Below are positions 11,467 through 24,539 of a DNA stretch of 64,000 nucleotides, one piece after another. Under the pieces are notes generated by a model. The model was not told the origin of the DNA. It worked only from the letters and a program-made list of their open reading frames with translations, and searched no databases. The stretch comes from Owenia fusiformis. Its lineage: Eukaryota; Annelida; Polychaeta; Sabellida; Oweniidae. The position numbers were made by a program, and so were the translations under genes. The first letter of the stretch is position 1; each line of letters opens with the position of its first letter. Where the stretch lies: assembly GCA_903813345.2 (NCBI GenBank), contig CAIIXF020000001.1, positions 59,506,270 through 59,570,269 on the forward strand, written 5' to 3'.

Positions 11467-13690
11467 ACAAAATCTACGTAAACTGTAAAGCTCTACACTC
11501 TAAGGACACCCTGTATATTCAGTTTGAAATCATGTACCCACGCAATTGGAGAAGCAATACACTTTTCTTAGAATCATCGGCTCTCTCAATTCAGATGCCT
11601 ACTTGTAATACCACCCCCTGTACGTTTAACCACTTAAATACGAAGGGCGACGGGAAAAATGCTCTAACTTTGGCAATTTCTATCATTTGCTCAAAGCAGG
11701 TTTTAAAATGTGTGTAACAGATTTGGTTACATTGAATTATAAAATTGAGGCTTGCATATTAATAGGGTATAGATTTTTATGAATAAAAATAAATAAAACA
11801 CCACATTTTGAGTACCAAATGAGTACCTGAATAAAAATAAAAAAAATTAATAGGGTAAAAAAGAAAAATGCTCTGGGATCGAAGGCGTTAAAATGGTTCA
11901 TGTGACGCCCACTAAACTGTGGCATTTAGCGCAGGACATTACATTACAAATATGCATGACAGTCCCTGGCCTTCATATTATTTATACCAAAGGGTGGTTG
12001 ATGAACTTCAATTTGTATTTTTTTGGAGTAAATCTCAAATTCTTCATATACACGCAGGTTCAAATACACAGTCAGAGAAAATAGACTAAGCCCTATATAT
12101 TTTCTTTAAAATTTGACATTGAGTTTCCCATTAGTACCTATGCACTTCAAAATAGAATAGGGGTGTTGGGATGTATTAATTAAACCACATTATCTATCTC
12201 ACGTTTAAAAACTAAAAAGTAGAGGATATAATGAGTATCCTACAATGATAGTTTTCTTCATACTTTCATCGAACAAAAAACGAATGTCACCCAGCATTTT
12301 TGTGTTGCGGCATTTATGTGCCCAGTTGTTAGAATATGCAGTTAAAGTTGGATTCTTGGAATCTATATCTTCTGCCAGCTGGGTGCATCAAGGTTGACTA
12401 AAGTAATACGAACATGTATCTAAAAATTAATTCACCGATAGGAAGGCTATTTTTGCTTTATATCCATTCTTTGGTTTTCAAACATCCGTACAAAACTGGG
12501 AGAATCGAAAAAAAACAGAGCACATCTACATGTATGATTCTGCAGATGATAATCCATCTACCTAAGGTTCCCTCGCAGATATATCAGCTTATCTCGCTTT
12601 CCTTTGAGCGTTTACCAATATTGCACCGCGTACCTCAAGAGGCACATTCTCACAAAGACTTTTACTTTTACGAACAAAGCGTTATCCTTTACAACATGAT
12701 ATAATACAAAAGAGAATTAATTAAGGAAAATATCAATAACTATATTAATGTTATAGTGCAAGGCATTGACCAGAAAATAGTAAGAGATACAATATATCTT
12801 GTTATCGCAAAAGCCTACAATAAATTCCATACCTGATATAACAAAACATAAAAAACAGAATAATTTTGCTATCGATATAAAAGTAATATTTCTTTATGGA
12901 CGATAAACACTATTTAATTGTAGAAATGGTTCATGGCTTGGATTAATATCCTGGGCAACTGCTCATTGACCCAAATTATTGGCATCGAATTGATATTTAG
13001 CGTGTCCCTATTAGATAATACTGCTAAGGCCAGCTGCCGCTTCCTCAGTGACGGGATGTAACTTAGCTGTTATATTCCTATAGCCACTTATTAGAAGACA
13101 TTCAACGACACACAGTTTGATTTGCCAGGCTTTATGATGCTCGCAAGTAACAAAATGGGTATTTTCATCGTCATTTAGTCGTTATAAGGCTTTACGAGTG
13201 CCCTCTTGTCGTTTCATTTGCATTAGCCACCTACATACAAGATAGAAGAAATGCACATATCTGCCATTTAATTACCAATTTCAATTATACCCCTCTCGTC
13301 AATTTTGCCGACTTTGCAAGTAACAAGGAGCAAAATACATTCCAAGATCATTTGAAAATGAATTCCCAGACAACGAGCGTCGGTAATGGTTATTATATCA
13401 CCACAAATGTCAGATGAACTAATAATTAAATCAAATCAACTAATACCATATGTTTTGAAATCTTGATTTCTCTCATCCATGTCAAGGACAGACGCTTAAA
13501 AATGATTATAAACTGGTGCTGCCCTCTACGCTAAAAGAAAGTAAAACGCTACGTTACGCTAAAAAGGGATCAACTACACAGCGTTCTAGATCCATAATTA
13601 GAAAGAAGTTTACCCCGAAGCATTTTTCAGGTTATAAAACCACTGTCAAGCAAAACTATAGTATTTTTTTTGGCGACATTAGTGGAAATG
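11467..13690. other. Intergenic DNA
   Basis: 2.2 kb with no supportable gene, RNA or repeat. Several plus-strand open frames of 60-100 codons have no recognisable domain and unconvincing composition. Confidence 0.45.
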
Positions 13691-13691
13691 C

Positions 13692-13905
13692 TTAAGATGT
13701 AGAGGTTCTCTTATTGTTCCTGTATTTGTCAGTTCGATGAGCTTTGATGGTTGCCGATATTTCTTCTTTATCGACTAAAAGACGAGATAAAGGTGTACCA
13801 TCAAAGCAAATGAACAATGAATCTTCACAGGCTTGTACGCAGATACGTTTTTTCATGTGATGAGTGACGTACAAGGACATTTCGTCTTGCACATTAACAC
13901 TTGCT
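13692..13905. repeat. GAGCTTTGAT foldback, copy 1
   Basis: GATGAGCTTTGATGG and CCATCAAAGC form an inverted pair around TTCTTCTTTATCGAC and GACGAGATAAAG. Both the layout and the words match the hairpin at 15072-15204. The flanking GTAGAGGTTCTCTTAT is also shared. It is a dispersed foldback family with two copies within 1.4 kb. Confidence 0.65.
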
Positions 13906-14030
13906 CATGTGACTTATTAAGGAGAGAATCAGATCTAGCAATTGCAAGCAAGCTTTACATTACAAATTAAAGGGTGACGCATATCGTTTAGCAAATCGAA
14001 CGCTCGTTTCTGGTGTTGCTCACCGTTTAG

Positions 14031-14065
14031 TATAAAAGGCCCGATCCCGGAATAATACTCAAGGG
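14031..14065 (+). promoter_or_regulatory. Candidate TATA-type core promoter
   Basis: A consensus TATAAAAG box lies at 14031-14038, with a TCA-containing start-like sequence about 25-30 bp downstream (around 14060). Downstream open frames (14293-14532 and others) are not recognisable as genes, so it may be non-functional. AT-rich DNA makes chance TATA matches common. Confidence 0.22.
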
Positions 14066-15050
14066 TTCACAGGTTCGAGGTTGTTGTGTCAACACCTCTA
14101 ACTGTTATATAGCATAAGTATATTATAGATCGTCACACATTTACAAAATGGTGATTTTTATTTTGACAAATCAATTCCACATTTATGGGTGAAGTTTCAG
14201 GATCTTCTATTTGTGTATAATAAGGAAAAATTGGCATCTAAATTTCCCCATAACGTAACAGCACACAGCTTGGCATATGAAATATCCTACAAATGAAACA
14301 AAGCAAGACAAACCGGTTTCTAATACAAGGATTTATATTGGCTGTTGTACATGTATTCTTTGAACGCAATCACTCTTTGGATAACGTTTTCAAAATCATT
14401 ATAAACGGATTACTTTATCTCAAAGACAATTTCAATAAACTGGATTTTACAGAACTCCCCTTATTTCTTAAAAATGGACTGATCCGGTTGATTCGCCTGG
14501 AGCCGCCATATTGTTTTTATACGGGATGCTAATCGGAACCCTTTAAGATTATTTTTGGCTAATATCATTCTTTATATATCATATCTATTTTCTAAATATC
14601 CCCAAAGTGCAAGACAAATGAAGATTTCATGTGGTTACATATCTATCATTTGGGAGAATTTCATCTGGGATATTGTATTTGTTGCTTGCCATTTTGTCAC
14701 TCCCTTTAGATCTGTATCAGCGTTTAAGATGAAAGACGACTGTATCTGTAGCTTTATTGGATGGTTAATTAGTCATTGGTAATTTCAAAGAAAAATAGTT
14801 CTAGGATACATTTCGATAAACATGCACCTGTGCACAATACCATGCAATGCATAGACGATAACATTGTGGATACCAGTTACGTGCATGCTTTGGCTAGAAA
14901 CGATATCTAGGAAGAATTATCGGAGCCATAGCCCATTCTGCGAGAATGACCATTAAGACCAATTAAGACCATTTTTGTTAATACTTAATTTATAGAGATG
15001 ATTCTTTTTAGTCGTACTTCTGGATTTTTATGTTTTCAAATAGTTTCTAT
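14066..15050. other. Intergenic DNA
   Basis: Two small plus-strand open frames (14293-14532, 14555-14782) have no recognisable domain. Otherwise nothing identified. Confidence 0.4.
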
Positions 15051-15071
15051 GGTTGCTATATAGAGGTTCTT

Positions 15072-15204
15072 ATATGAGTACCTGTGCAAGATCGTCCATT
15101 CTTGATGAGCTTTGATAATTCTTCTTTATCGAGTCGAAGACGAGATAAAGAAACATTATCAAAGCGAGTCAAGAATGGACGATATTGCACAGGTACGAGT
15201 ACAA
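15072..15204. repeat. GAGCTTTGAT foldback, copy 2
   Basis: A long imperfect hairpin: GAGTACCTGTGCAAGATCGT on the left is mirrored by ACGATATTGCACAGGTACGA on the right, and the inner arms CTTTGATAATTC and TATCAAAG enclose TTATCGAGTCGAAGACGAG. It is the same family as 13692-13905. Confidence 0.8.
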
Positions 15205-15249
15205 GAAAGTTTTTCTCATATGACTCTGTATTATGCCATATTTTCACCA

Positions 15250-16190
15250 TTTTATCATAAAACTGAGTAAAAATTGCTTCAAATTAATTGAACTTCATCT
15301 TTCAATTGTTATGACGTCATAACAATATTGAAGAAAATACATAGATACATGTGGCAACAAAGCTCCATTGTTATGACGTCACAACTTAGTTTTGTAGAAT
15401 TAGCATGGATACGCATAACAACGCTGTACCCGTTGCCATGTTGTTGATGTTTATAGACCGGTGATGTCACAAGTAAATCTCATCTTGCACGTGTGACTTT
15501 TTAGGATGAAAGATGGCAATATCTTGCATGGGGTAAAGATGGCTGTATCTTTGTTAGTCATATGAGAAAGTAATGTCTGACTTGTGATGTTGCGTTACTT
15601 CTTCAGTTCCACTAACCGATATCTTTCGCCAGTCAAGCAAATAATCAATCAAATATTATTGTCGGTTGTAAAATAAACCTGTACGTCAAAACGTCATCAT
15701 TTTCCTCCTTGGGGACATAATAGAATAATTTGATAATTATTGGTATTCTATTCTAGAAATCGTTTATGTCATAGTTCGAACGTAAATATGCCTCGCGTAA
15801 TTATTGCTATATTTAGAAATTGTTTTCTATTTTTGGTGACATTCGTACTAAATTTAGAATAATCGATGTAAAATAACCTATTTGAGTTTGGAAAATGGGA
15901 TCAATACGTCATTATATCCACATTTATATAATAATTTAGGACATAAACTTAGTTTATGTTATTGACCTCCAAATGTGTTTATTCTTTTTGCAATGCTGAT
16001 TACATTCAGGATATAACATTTTTAGTTATTGTCTTAATTTTTAAGTAGGCGTATTGTCCGTCTACATATTTTCAAACAATTAGTCTTTCAATAAATGTAC
16101 ATTATACCAATATACGTATATGTACACGGTGCGGTGACCCAAATCAATGATGACATTTTTACTTTTTGTGTACATACTACACGTGGCATT
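15250..16190. other. Intergenic DNA
   Basis: No gene. Several TGACGTCA or near-CRE strings occur (15311, 15373), possibly part of unrelated old repeats. Confidence 0.4.
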
Positions 16191-16192
16191 CC

Positions 16193-16850
16193 AAGACGTC
16201 TTGGCTAAAACGTTTTAGAAAAAAATATGTTTAGTTTACACCACCATTTTTAAGAAGTCTTACGAAATATGATTGAGTTTACACCTGTTTTTCTAAAACT
16301 TCTTAGAGATATGTAGGTATACATGTAAAATGAAAAATGCATTTCAGTACTGGTTGAAGGACGGTTCAGTCAATATAGCTATTACTTTCCCACTTCTATA
16401 CTTTGTACTAAAAAATGTATCGGTTTCACAAAAATATGTCCTGAAGACAGCATTGTTAAAAGCATGAAAGAGAGCAGGAAGATTTTATGCATAAATTAGG
16501 ATTATGATAAATTGCCAGGCAAGTTCTTCTCAATAATTTTAGGATGATATTGGGAACAAGGGATAAGACAAAAGAAAGGACCATGCGACATATGTAAATG
16601 GAAAGTTTCAAATGTTTCGTTCGGCGCAACGCAAAAAACGGGCTAAGAGCTCTTAGCTGATACCGATGGATTTACACTCGCTTGTAAAACGTTTTAACGC
16701 TAAGACGTCTTGGCAATGACCAGGGCCCTAAAACGTTTTAGCCAAGCGCTCTTAGCCTAGGCTCTTGAGAAAATCTGTATTTACATTACATTTGTAAAAC
16801 GTTTTAACGCTAAATAGTTTTAGCCAAGACGTCTTAGGGCTCTAGTGTAA
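16193..16850. mobile_element. Palindrome-rich element, copy 1
   Basis: The ends carry CAAGACGTCTTGGCTAAAAC and its complement (near 16840), giving inverted termini. The right third (16640-16850) is a chain of short perfect palindromes: AAAACGTTTT, AAGACGTCTT, AGAGCTCT, GGGCCC, AGCGCT and CCTAGG. The middle (from 16260) is shared with 57426-58003 at high identity. It has no coding capacity and is interpreted as a non-autonomous transposon. Confidence 0.75.
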
Positions 16851-16859
16851 ATCCAACAA

Positions 16860-17985
16860 ATATGTACAGGTTCAGCGAAAACGTCCATAATTTCAATCTA
16901 ACGATAAATTTTTCGATAATACATATATTTTCAAATATGTTTTCTAGTGAGTGAGTGAGTGAGTAAGTGTTTCTGAAATGCAGCGGTTTACACCAGGATT
17001 CTAATTGAAAACTTATCCAAAACAACAATTTTATACAAATAGCTTTCAACCCCTGGCCCAAGATTTCACTGTTATCCTTTGAAATGGGGTTATTGCTATA
17101 TTAGATGGACAAGTTCAATATCACAAAAATGGAACTGGGAGGCCAAAATATGAGATCATGGGTTGAGATAGTTGGGGTTTGCTTTCCCGGTGCACTCTTA
17201 AAGTCCCCATGGGAAATTTGAAAATATGTTTTTTTTCATTCATTTATCATGTGTCATGACCTTAAAAGTTGTTCTAACGATTTTTGAAAAAAACAGCTTT
17301 CCATTTCTCAAATATTCAAATTTCCCGCCATTTTTCAAATAAAAGTTGAATTTTTTTATTGTCATCTACCGCCCCTTTTTTTAACAACTATGAAAAGACT
17401 CTTCAATAATCAAAAATATTTTGCAACTTAAGTGATCTCATTGTGACATCACTCAGTTGGCAAAAGCCAATATTTTCTAAATATGCTACTAAACCAATAT
17501 TGACTGTATAGCAAGTTCAAAAGAAAAAATATATTATGTTATGGATATTATTGTTCCTTTGGTCTTTATAAGAACTAAACTGTTGAAATACATTTTTCTC
17601 TGAAGCATTTGCATCATGTATGAGTTCATTTCTTGCTTAGTTATTAACTAATTTTCTTTTTTTTCGGCAAAAAAACGTGAGAATGAATGCTAAATTCATG
17701 ATTTTTCGAACATAAATCCCACTTTTCCAAAAGCTACTTTTTTACATTTAATATTTTTTTTAACATATCACACTTTGATAACATGGGGTAATTAAGACTC
17801 TAATATAAGCCAAAGTGGTTTAAACTTTATATGGGGGCTTTAAATGTTTTTTTGCTGTATTCTGCAACATTCTGTGATTCTCTCCATTTGACACTTCCAT
17901 ATCTAGATTAATCAATCTTTAATATAGTGATATACAAGTGAATTATTTGGAAATTCAGCCATCTACACAAATGTTTTATACACGT
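16860..17985. other. Intergenic AT-rich DNA
   Basis: No gene. Includes a GTGA microsatellite-like run near 16948 and long T/A runs. Confidence 0.45.
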
Positions 17986-17990
17986 ACTAA

Positions 17991-18481
17991 CACCCCAGTC
18001 ACATTTGACGCACGGCGGCCGCAAGTCGACCGCAGAACAATTAAATCGGTGAATTTCTGCGGCGAGCGTAGAAAAACTACGCTCGCCTTGCGGCCTCTGT
18101 ACGGCGTATGCAGATTTTTACAGGCCGCAGGGAAGGCGTAGAAATCATAACTCGGAGTTATAATATTTGTTCATTTCTGAGGTCCCCGTAGAAATCAACT
18201 GGCTCAACAAGATTGAATCATTATTTGTCAATGTTTCACGATCACTTTTCATTTGATATTACATCCTAGCACTTTGAATAACATTTATAAATTGTCCTGA
18301 TGTAAATAAAATGAAAAAAACTATTATTTATCAATAGAAATTTAAAATTCACCGTGCGGCTGCCGTGGGAAATGTGACTGCAAAAGTATGAGAGCGCAGA
18401 AATTCTGCGACGAGCGTAGAAAAGCTACTGGCCGCAGAAATGATAGACCGCAAGGTCGCCGTAGGAAATGTGACTGGGGTG
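17991..18481. mobile_element. CACCCCAGTCACAT element
   Basis: A 491-bp unit with inverted ends CACCCCAGTCACATTT and its complement, flanked by TAA at 17988-17990 and 18482-18484 (3-bp duplication). The interior is GC-rich near the ends, with repeated GCAGAAAT and GCGAGCGTAGAAAA(G/A)CTAC words, and AT-rich in the middle. An internal palindrome ATAACTCGGAGTTAT sits at 18147-18161. It belongs with the other GTCACAT-ended elements in this window. Confidence 0.85.
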
Positions 18482-18649
18482 TAAGCAAAACAAATAGTAA
18501 GTATTTATTTTATCACTACCTCAATTCTTTTAATTTAAGTGTAAATTGTTAATTTACAATTGGCATCATTAAAGTTAAAGGTTGTGAAGAAAACTATTCA
18601 ATTCATGAAATATTTGCGAGCTTTGATATTTAGGAGTCATTTTTGACCA

Positions 18650-18925
18650 CACGGTGTACACTTGAATAGAGAAGGTAAACCACGAGCTAATCCGACCATT
18701 TTGAAACACCCCGTACACTTAAATAGAGACGGTAAACCACGAGCTACCCCAACTGTTTTTAAACACCCTGTATACACTTGAATAGAGAAGGTAAACCACG
18801 AGCTAATCCGACCATTTTGAAACATCCCGTACACTTAAATAGAGACGGTAAACCACGAGCTACCCCAACTGTTTTTAAACACCCTGTATACACTTAAATA
18901 GAGAAGGTAAACCACGAGCTAACCA
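18650..18925. repeat. 58-bp dimeric tandem repeat
   Basis: GGTAAACCACGAGCTA recurs at about 18675, 18732, 18792, 18848 and 18907, with alternating spacings near 57 and 60 bp. Two subtypes alternate (AATCCGACC and ACCCCAACTG), so the true unit is a dimer of about 116 bp. The minus-strand open frame across it is a product of the periodicity. Confidence 0.85.
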
Positions 18926-19092
18926 AACCGTTTTGTAAATTGCAAATCCTACGCAGGAACTTCGACTATAAATTAATCTATCCATGGCATTTAATGCTTA
19001 ATATTGAACAACAAAATACATAAGTAAATGTAATCTAATTTTCCGAGAGACATATAATAGCAGTTAATAACAAGTGATATTAACATCAATGT

Positions 19093-19318
19093 CAGGGGCG
19101 GGATCATATTTTCAAATGAGATAAAAAATATAAATTTTAGGCCCCTAAATCCAAAAATTGGGCCCACATTTTGAAAATTCAAGGTCCAATTTTGTGAAAA
19201 TTTTGCCTAAAAAGGCTAAGTAATACCCCAAAACTAATTGAGGCCCTCAATTTTTTGGCCCAAATTTCTTTCTGGGCTCACCAAAGGGGGGGGGGCATGT
19301 CCCCTGTATCCGCCAGTG
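19093..19318. mobile_element. hAT-like short element
   Basis: The right end reads TATCCGCCAGTG (complement CACTGGCGGATA) and the left CAGGGGCGGGATC, a hAT-style CA(C/G)TGGCGGATC-type terminus. The interior is rich in GGCCC and T/A runs with a G10 tract at 19287. An 8-bp target duplication expected of hAT is not clear, so the left boundary is uncertain. Confidence 0.5.
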
Positions 19319-19319
19319 A

Positions 19320-19387
19320 TACGTCCATAAGTGTGATATTCTGCCGCATAGACGACGATTTATAGGAATATCACACTTATGGACGTA
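19320..19387. repeat. 21-bp hairpin beside hAT-like element
   Basis: TACGTCCATAAGTGTGATAT plus one base (19320-19340) is mirrored exactly at 19367-19387, around a 26-base loop. It directly abuts the right end of the preceding element. Confidence 0.8.
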
Positions 19388-19399
19388 TATAGCTGTGCA

Positions 19400-20362
19400 A
19401 TAAATGGTGACGCTCCATAGGTAGACGTTATACGGAAACAATGCAGATGCTATAAGTGAGTTGCGAAAGCTCTCTAATATCTGGATGTTATGATTAAATT
19501 ATCGATATAAGATCAATTGTACTAGAAGCCTTTAATATTTATTATATCACTATCCAAGATCCGATACAGCAATTATTATGGCTATACTCTTTCATTACTT
19601 AGCTTCTGTTGACGTATTGATCATAACTTTTGATTTATGACTGATTTATGACTTCATCTAAAAACCCATAGATGTCTCTGGTTTATTCAAACGATACGCA
19701 TGTATGGCAATTGTACTGTCACTTCTACTGTATTCCGATCGGTGCATACATTCATGTGTATGGATTGGTGGTGACCGACAAGCTTGCAAAGTACTGAAAA
19801 ACAGTCGTGTTTCTTCCTTCCATGTAAACCTTACTTTCCATTGATTGACTTTTATTGTCCCATGCTACGGAGATATCACCAAGCTATAGTTTCCATGGTT
19901 ACCTCTCCTGGATTATAAATTCAACGCATGAACAGCGACGATTTTCTTGGCTCGGTAATTTGTTTATTGCAATATTTTTCAAAACAACCACCGGAGGTCT
20001 CATGTGGATACCCCGAAGTTGGCAGGCACGATTGGATGATTTGTCACAGACAATAAATGGGTTCTCGATCTCCATTCATCGTGGGCCGTAAACATTCTTA
20101 ATGGCTTCTAAATCAATCATTCCTTCAACTCATCATTGGAAGACCATCGTTTGTGTCAACTTAATTGAAAAGGAATATCATTTCGCATGTTGAAGAAACA
20201 AGAATAAATCGAATACATAAAAAACATTTGCCTTTATAGAAAGAAACGAACGTGAAGTTAAATAACTTATTAATCTTATTTTAAAATAGTACACCACGAA
20301 CATTATGAATAGTTTTACATTTCAGTGCCCGAAAATGATAAAAAATGTTACATTTCAATAAT
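19400..20362. other. Intergenic DNA
   Basis: No gene or repeat recognised. Confidence 0.4.
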
Positions 20363-20828
20363 ACGCCGAACATGATCAATAATGATGATAAGTAGTAGTA
20401 CCCCGAACATGATCAATAATGATGATAAGTAGTAGTACCCCGAACATGATCAATAATGATGATAAGTAGTAGTACACCGAGCATAATCAATAATGATTAT
20501 AAGTAGTAGTACCCTAGTCAATAATGATGATAAGTAGTAGTACCCTGAACATAATCAATAATGATGATAAGTAGTAGTACCCCGAACATAATCAATAATG
20601 ATGATAAGTAGTAGTACCCCGAACATAATCAATAATGATGATAAGTATTAGTATCCCGAACATGATCAATAATGATGATAAGAAGTAGTACCCCGAACAT
20701 GATCAATAATGATGATACGTAGAAGTACCCCGAACATAATCAATGATGATGATAAGTAGTAGTACCCCGAACATGATCAATAATGATGATAAGTAGTAGA
20801 TATAGTACCCCGAACATGATCAATAATG
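20363..20828. repeat. 37-bp minisatellite
   Basis: About 12 copies of a unit built from CCCCGAACATGATCAATAAT followed by GATGATAAGTAGTAGTA. Copies differ by A/G at CATGATC versus CATAATC and by small deletions near 20512. The last unit ends with AATAATGCTGC. Confidence 0.93.
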
Positions 20829-22323
20829 CTGCATATTGACCCGCTTGAATTTTTGTAATTTTCTCTCACTTGAAGATTTATGTTTTTGAGACACTTTAAT
20901 CTTCTCTATAAAGCTTTTAGTCGTTTCCATATCACAACCTCTTCAAATTGCCGACATTTTTCACGTTTTATTTATGTAACTAAAACACAAATTATTACAT
21001 CGTATTACAATAAATATTATTTACTATTGGATGCGATTTGAAATGAGTATTAAAACGTTTGAATCATGCCGATGACGGCCCAACTCGAACCAGCACAAAT
21101 AAGGGACGTATTAATGTAACCCTCTCATCGAACAAATATAAATCATTATTGAATAGACATTACATAAATCTGCATCACGGAGGGAATATTATAAGAGCTA
21201 ATACAAATACTTTTATCAATAGTCGTAGAATCGTGAAATTCTTCACAATCTACTCAAAATGATGATTGAAGTATATGTCATTATGGTTTTGATATCTTTC
21301 TTCACTTTGAAGGTCATTCATCCCGTAAAATACTCAGCAATATCCAAAGTGGGGATTAGTAATGAGTATTCTTTCAAGCATTGTCTCAAAAGTTCACCAA
21401 ACCGCCCCAGTTAGAAGGTTAGGCCACCTTAAAATAACATATTAACATATTTATAGATATTTATTAAATACAAATAGTAGAAAAGATTGTGAGCTTTGCT
21501 TGTTTCATACGTCGAACAGAAAACCAACAGCGATCAACTTATGTATATCACGATAGAGAACTAAATGTTATCATGTCTTCACTTTTTGATATTTGGTCAA
21601 AGCACGTGACAAATAACTTATGACAAATGAGTTTATTACATATTCAATATGGTAGATAAGATGGTAGACTATATACAAGCGTGGTATCGTTAGTGTTTAC
21701 ATGGTCAATTCTGTGTCATTTTATGTTTAAAACCTGTCTATGGATTAATCCCCATGGTGTTTGGTGCTTATTACAATTGCAGACAACTAATAACAATTCC
21801 AGTCAGTTAAATGCACCACGCTTTCTTTGAGAGATCAAACGTTGACAATTTTTCATATTGAATATCGCACTGATTTTCAACTTGAATCATCATCAAGAAT
21901 GATTTTTCTCAAGAAGGGAAATGACGTATAACGCTGACGCATACAATCATGCAATTAATCACCATTGTTTCTCTAATAAACCTAATTAACTATGGTACCT
22001 GAAATACCATTGCTTTTCGGGAAGCATGTGGAGGGAAACATTGCTAAACAAAGTAGTGCTAATTAGTGCAAAACTGATCCTTTTATGTATTGGTATAAAG
22101 TTTTGACTTCATCTAAAGCTGACATTGTTCCCCTTTCACGTGTATTATCTCATGGGAATATTGGTTTACCACTAGCAACAGTGCAAAGATCCTTAGTGTT
22201 AAAGAAGATCGAGAGCTGCATTGCATTGTCTCAAAAACAGATCTAGCTCTGTAATTCTACGTTTAAAAATTATGACGTGACATTGACATTTGGGTGATAA
22301 AGTGGAAATGGCCAGGCCTAGCC
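20829..22323. other. Intergenic DNA
   Basis: 1.5 kb with no supportable gene or repeat. Confidence 0.4.
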
Positions 22324-22608
22324 CAAGGAGGATTGACTCTCAGAGTGCAACATGGATATTATATGTCCAATATATGAGCATGTCGTGATCCAAAATTCAA
22401 AACAGCCGCCATTTTGTTCTCTTCAATTTTGGTCTTATTTCCTAACGAAATATTCCAAAACAAGAAATGATCGAGATATTGGTTCGAATCTTTTGAACTG
22501 TTTATTTTGGATTTATATTCAGAATTATAATTTCAGAAAATAAGGACATTTCGACGTGTTCATTGTTGGAAAATATTGAGTTTCGATCCTGGGAGCCAAT
22601 CCTCCTTG
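22324..22608. mobile_element. CAAGGAGGATTGGCTCCCAG MITE, copy B
   Basis: A 285-bp relative of the element at 11153, with inverted ends and matching interior. The flanks GGCCTAGCC (22315-22323) and GGCCAAGCC (22609-22617) form a 9-bp duplication with one later change, supporting the 9-bp rule seen in copy A. Confidence 0.88.
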
Positions 22609-22617
22609 GGCCAAGCC

Positions 22618-23420
22618 GAAGTCTTAAAGAATTAACTACCCTTACTTCATATTTTTGTTGGTTTTGACACCAATGTTTTACACAAATTGAATGACCAGAA
22701 AAATTCTAAAAACAGTTATTGTCGCTCTCTCTCTTTTACTCCAATTTTCAGGGTTTCATAGTAGTATAATGTCACCATGACCACTTGATTTATGAAGATT
22801 ATCCACCCAGTTACAGTTGGACCAAGTTTGGTGGAGATTAGAAAATTGTATCTTCACGTTTTCAGTCACACCGTGACCGATTGCAAGTACTATAAAAACC
22901 ATAATAATGGTGTTCTATTTCAAATTAATACGCCCAGTGATTTGTAATATTAGAAGTGTGGTAATTTACTAATAACATACATAACATTTCCCTACCTTTC
23001 TACTTAATTGACAACAATATTATTTTCATAATAACTAAAACAAAAGAGAAACTCTTTAATCAAAAATCCATTACAGCATGGAATGGAAATTGTATACCTC
23101 CTACAAAAAGTAATAAAATAAATGCCACAAAAGAAGACAAAAAGACTTCTGGCTAAGAAAACATAATTGCGATTCTTGTCCAAATCAAGATTTAATTCGA
23201 TAAAAAGAGGCATACGCTGGCCATGGCATTTTTATCTTAAAGGGCATGAAGGATAGGCTCAAATATAAAAACTATATAATCAGGATCAAATGAAATATGA
23301 ATCAGAGATGATGCCATTTCAAAACGTTACGTTACTTCTTGACCACCCTGTGCATGTATGTTTATAATTACCAGTTGTAGGCTTTGTCACAACTATAAAG
23401 AAAAAACACGTGTCTTTTCG
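22618..23420. other. Intergenic DNA
   Basis: No gene recognised. A 69-codon minus-strand open frame at 23004-23213 has no recognisable features. Confidence 0.4.
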
Positions 23421-23424
23421 ATTG

Positions 23425-24535
23425 CGTTAATATATTCAAAATCAGAGATTGTCTCGTCATCCTATACGTTGTGCTGATATATTCAAAATCAGAGATTGTC
23501 TCGTCATCTTACACGTTGTGCTGATATATTCAAAATCAGATATTGTCTCGTCATTCTACACGTTGTGCTGATATATTCAAAATCAGAGATTACCTCGTCA
23601 TCTTACACGCTGTGCTGATATATTCAAAGTCAGATATTGTCTCGTCATCCTACACGTTGTGCTGATATATTTAAAATCAGAGATTGTCTCGTCATCTTAC
23701 ACGTTTTGCTGATATATTAAAAATCAGAGATTGTCTCGTCATCCTACACGTTATGCTGATATATTCAAAATCAGTGATTGTCTCTTCATCTTACACGTTT
23801 TGCTGATATATTCAAAATCAGAGATTGTCTCGTCATCCTACACGTTTTGCTGATATATCCAAAATCAGAGATTGTCTCGTCATCTTATAGGTTGCATTAA
23901 TATATTCAAAATCAGAGATTGCCTCGTCATCTTACACGTTGTGCTGATATATTCAAAATCAGATATTGTCTCGTCATCCTACACGTTGTGCTGATATATT
24001 CAAAATCAGAGATCATCTTGTCATCTTACACGTTTTGCTGATATATTCAAAATCAGAGATTGTCTCGTCATCTTACACGTTTTGCTGATATATTCAAAAT
24101 CAGAAATTGTCTTGTCACCCCACACGTTGTGCTGATATATTCAAAATCAGATATTGTCTTGTCATCCTACACGTTGTGCTGGTATATTAAAAAACAGAGA
24201 TTGTCTTGTCATCTTACACGTTTTGCTGATATATTCAAAATCATAGATTGTCTCGTCATCTTTCACGTTGCGTTAATACATTCAAAATCAGAGATTATCT
24301 CGTCATCCTACACGTTGTGCTGATATATTCAAAATCAGAGATCGTCTCGTCATCTAGACACGTTGTGCTGATATATTCAAAATCAGAGATTGTCTCGTCA
24401 TCCTACACGTTGTGCTGATATATTAAAAATCAGAGATTGTGTCGTCATCCAACACGTTGTGTTGATATATTTTAAATCAGAGATTGTCTCGTCATCTTAC
24501 ACGTTTTGCTGATATATTCAAAATCAAAGATTGTG
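23425..24535. repeat. 47-bp minisatellite
   Basis: About 23-24 copies of a 47-bp unit built from TGATATATTCAAAATCAGAG and ATTGTCTCGTCATC(C/T)TACACGTT. Copies vary at fixed positions (AGAGATT or AGATATT; CCTACACG or CTTACACG; GTGCTG or TTGCTG). Since 47 is not a multiple of three, reading frames rotate through the array, so the 87-codon open frame at 24060-24323 is not a gene. Confidence 0.95.
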
Positions 24536-24539
24536 GTAA

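Noticed and set aside
23425-24535. CRISPR-like or coding tandem repeat
   Set aside because: No spacers and a 47-bp period that shifts the reading frame each unit.
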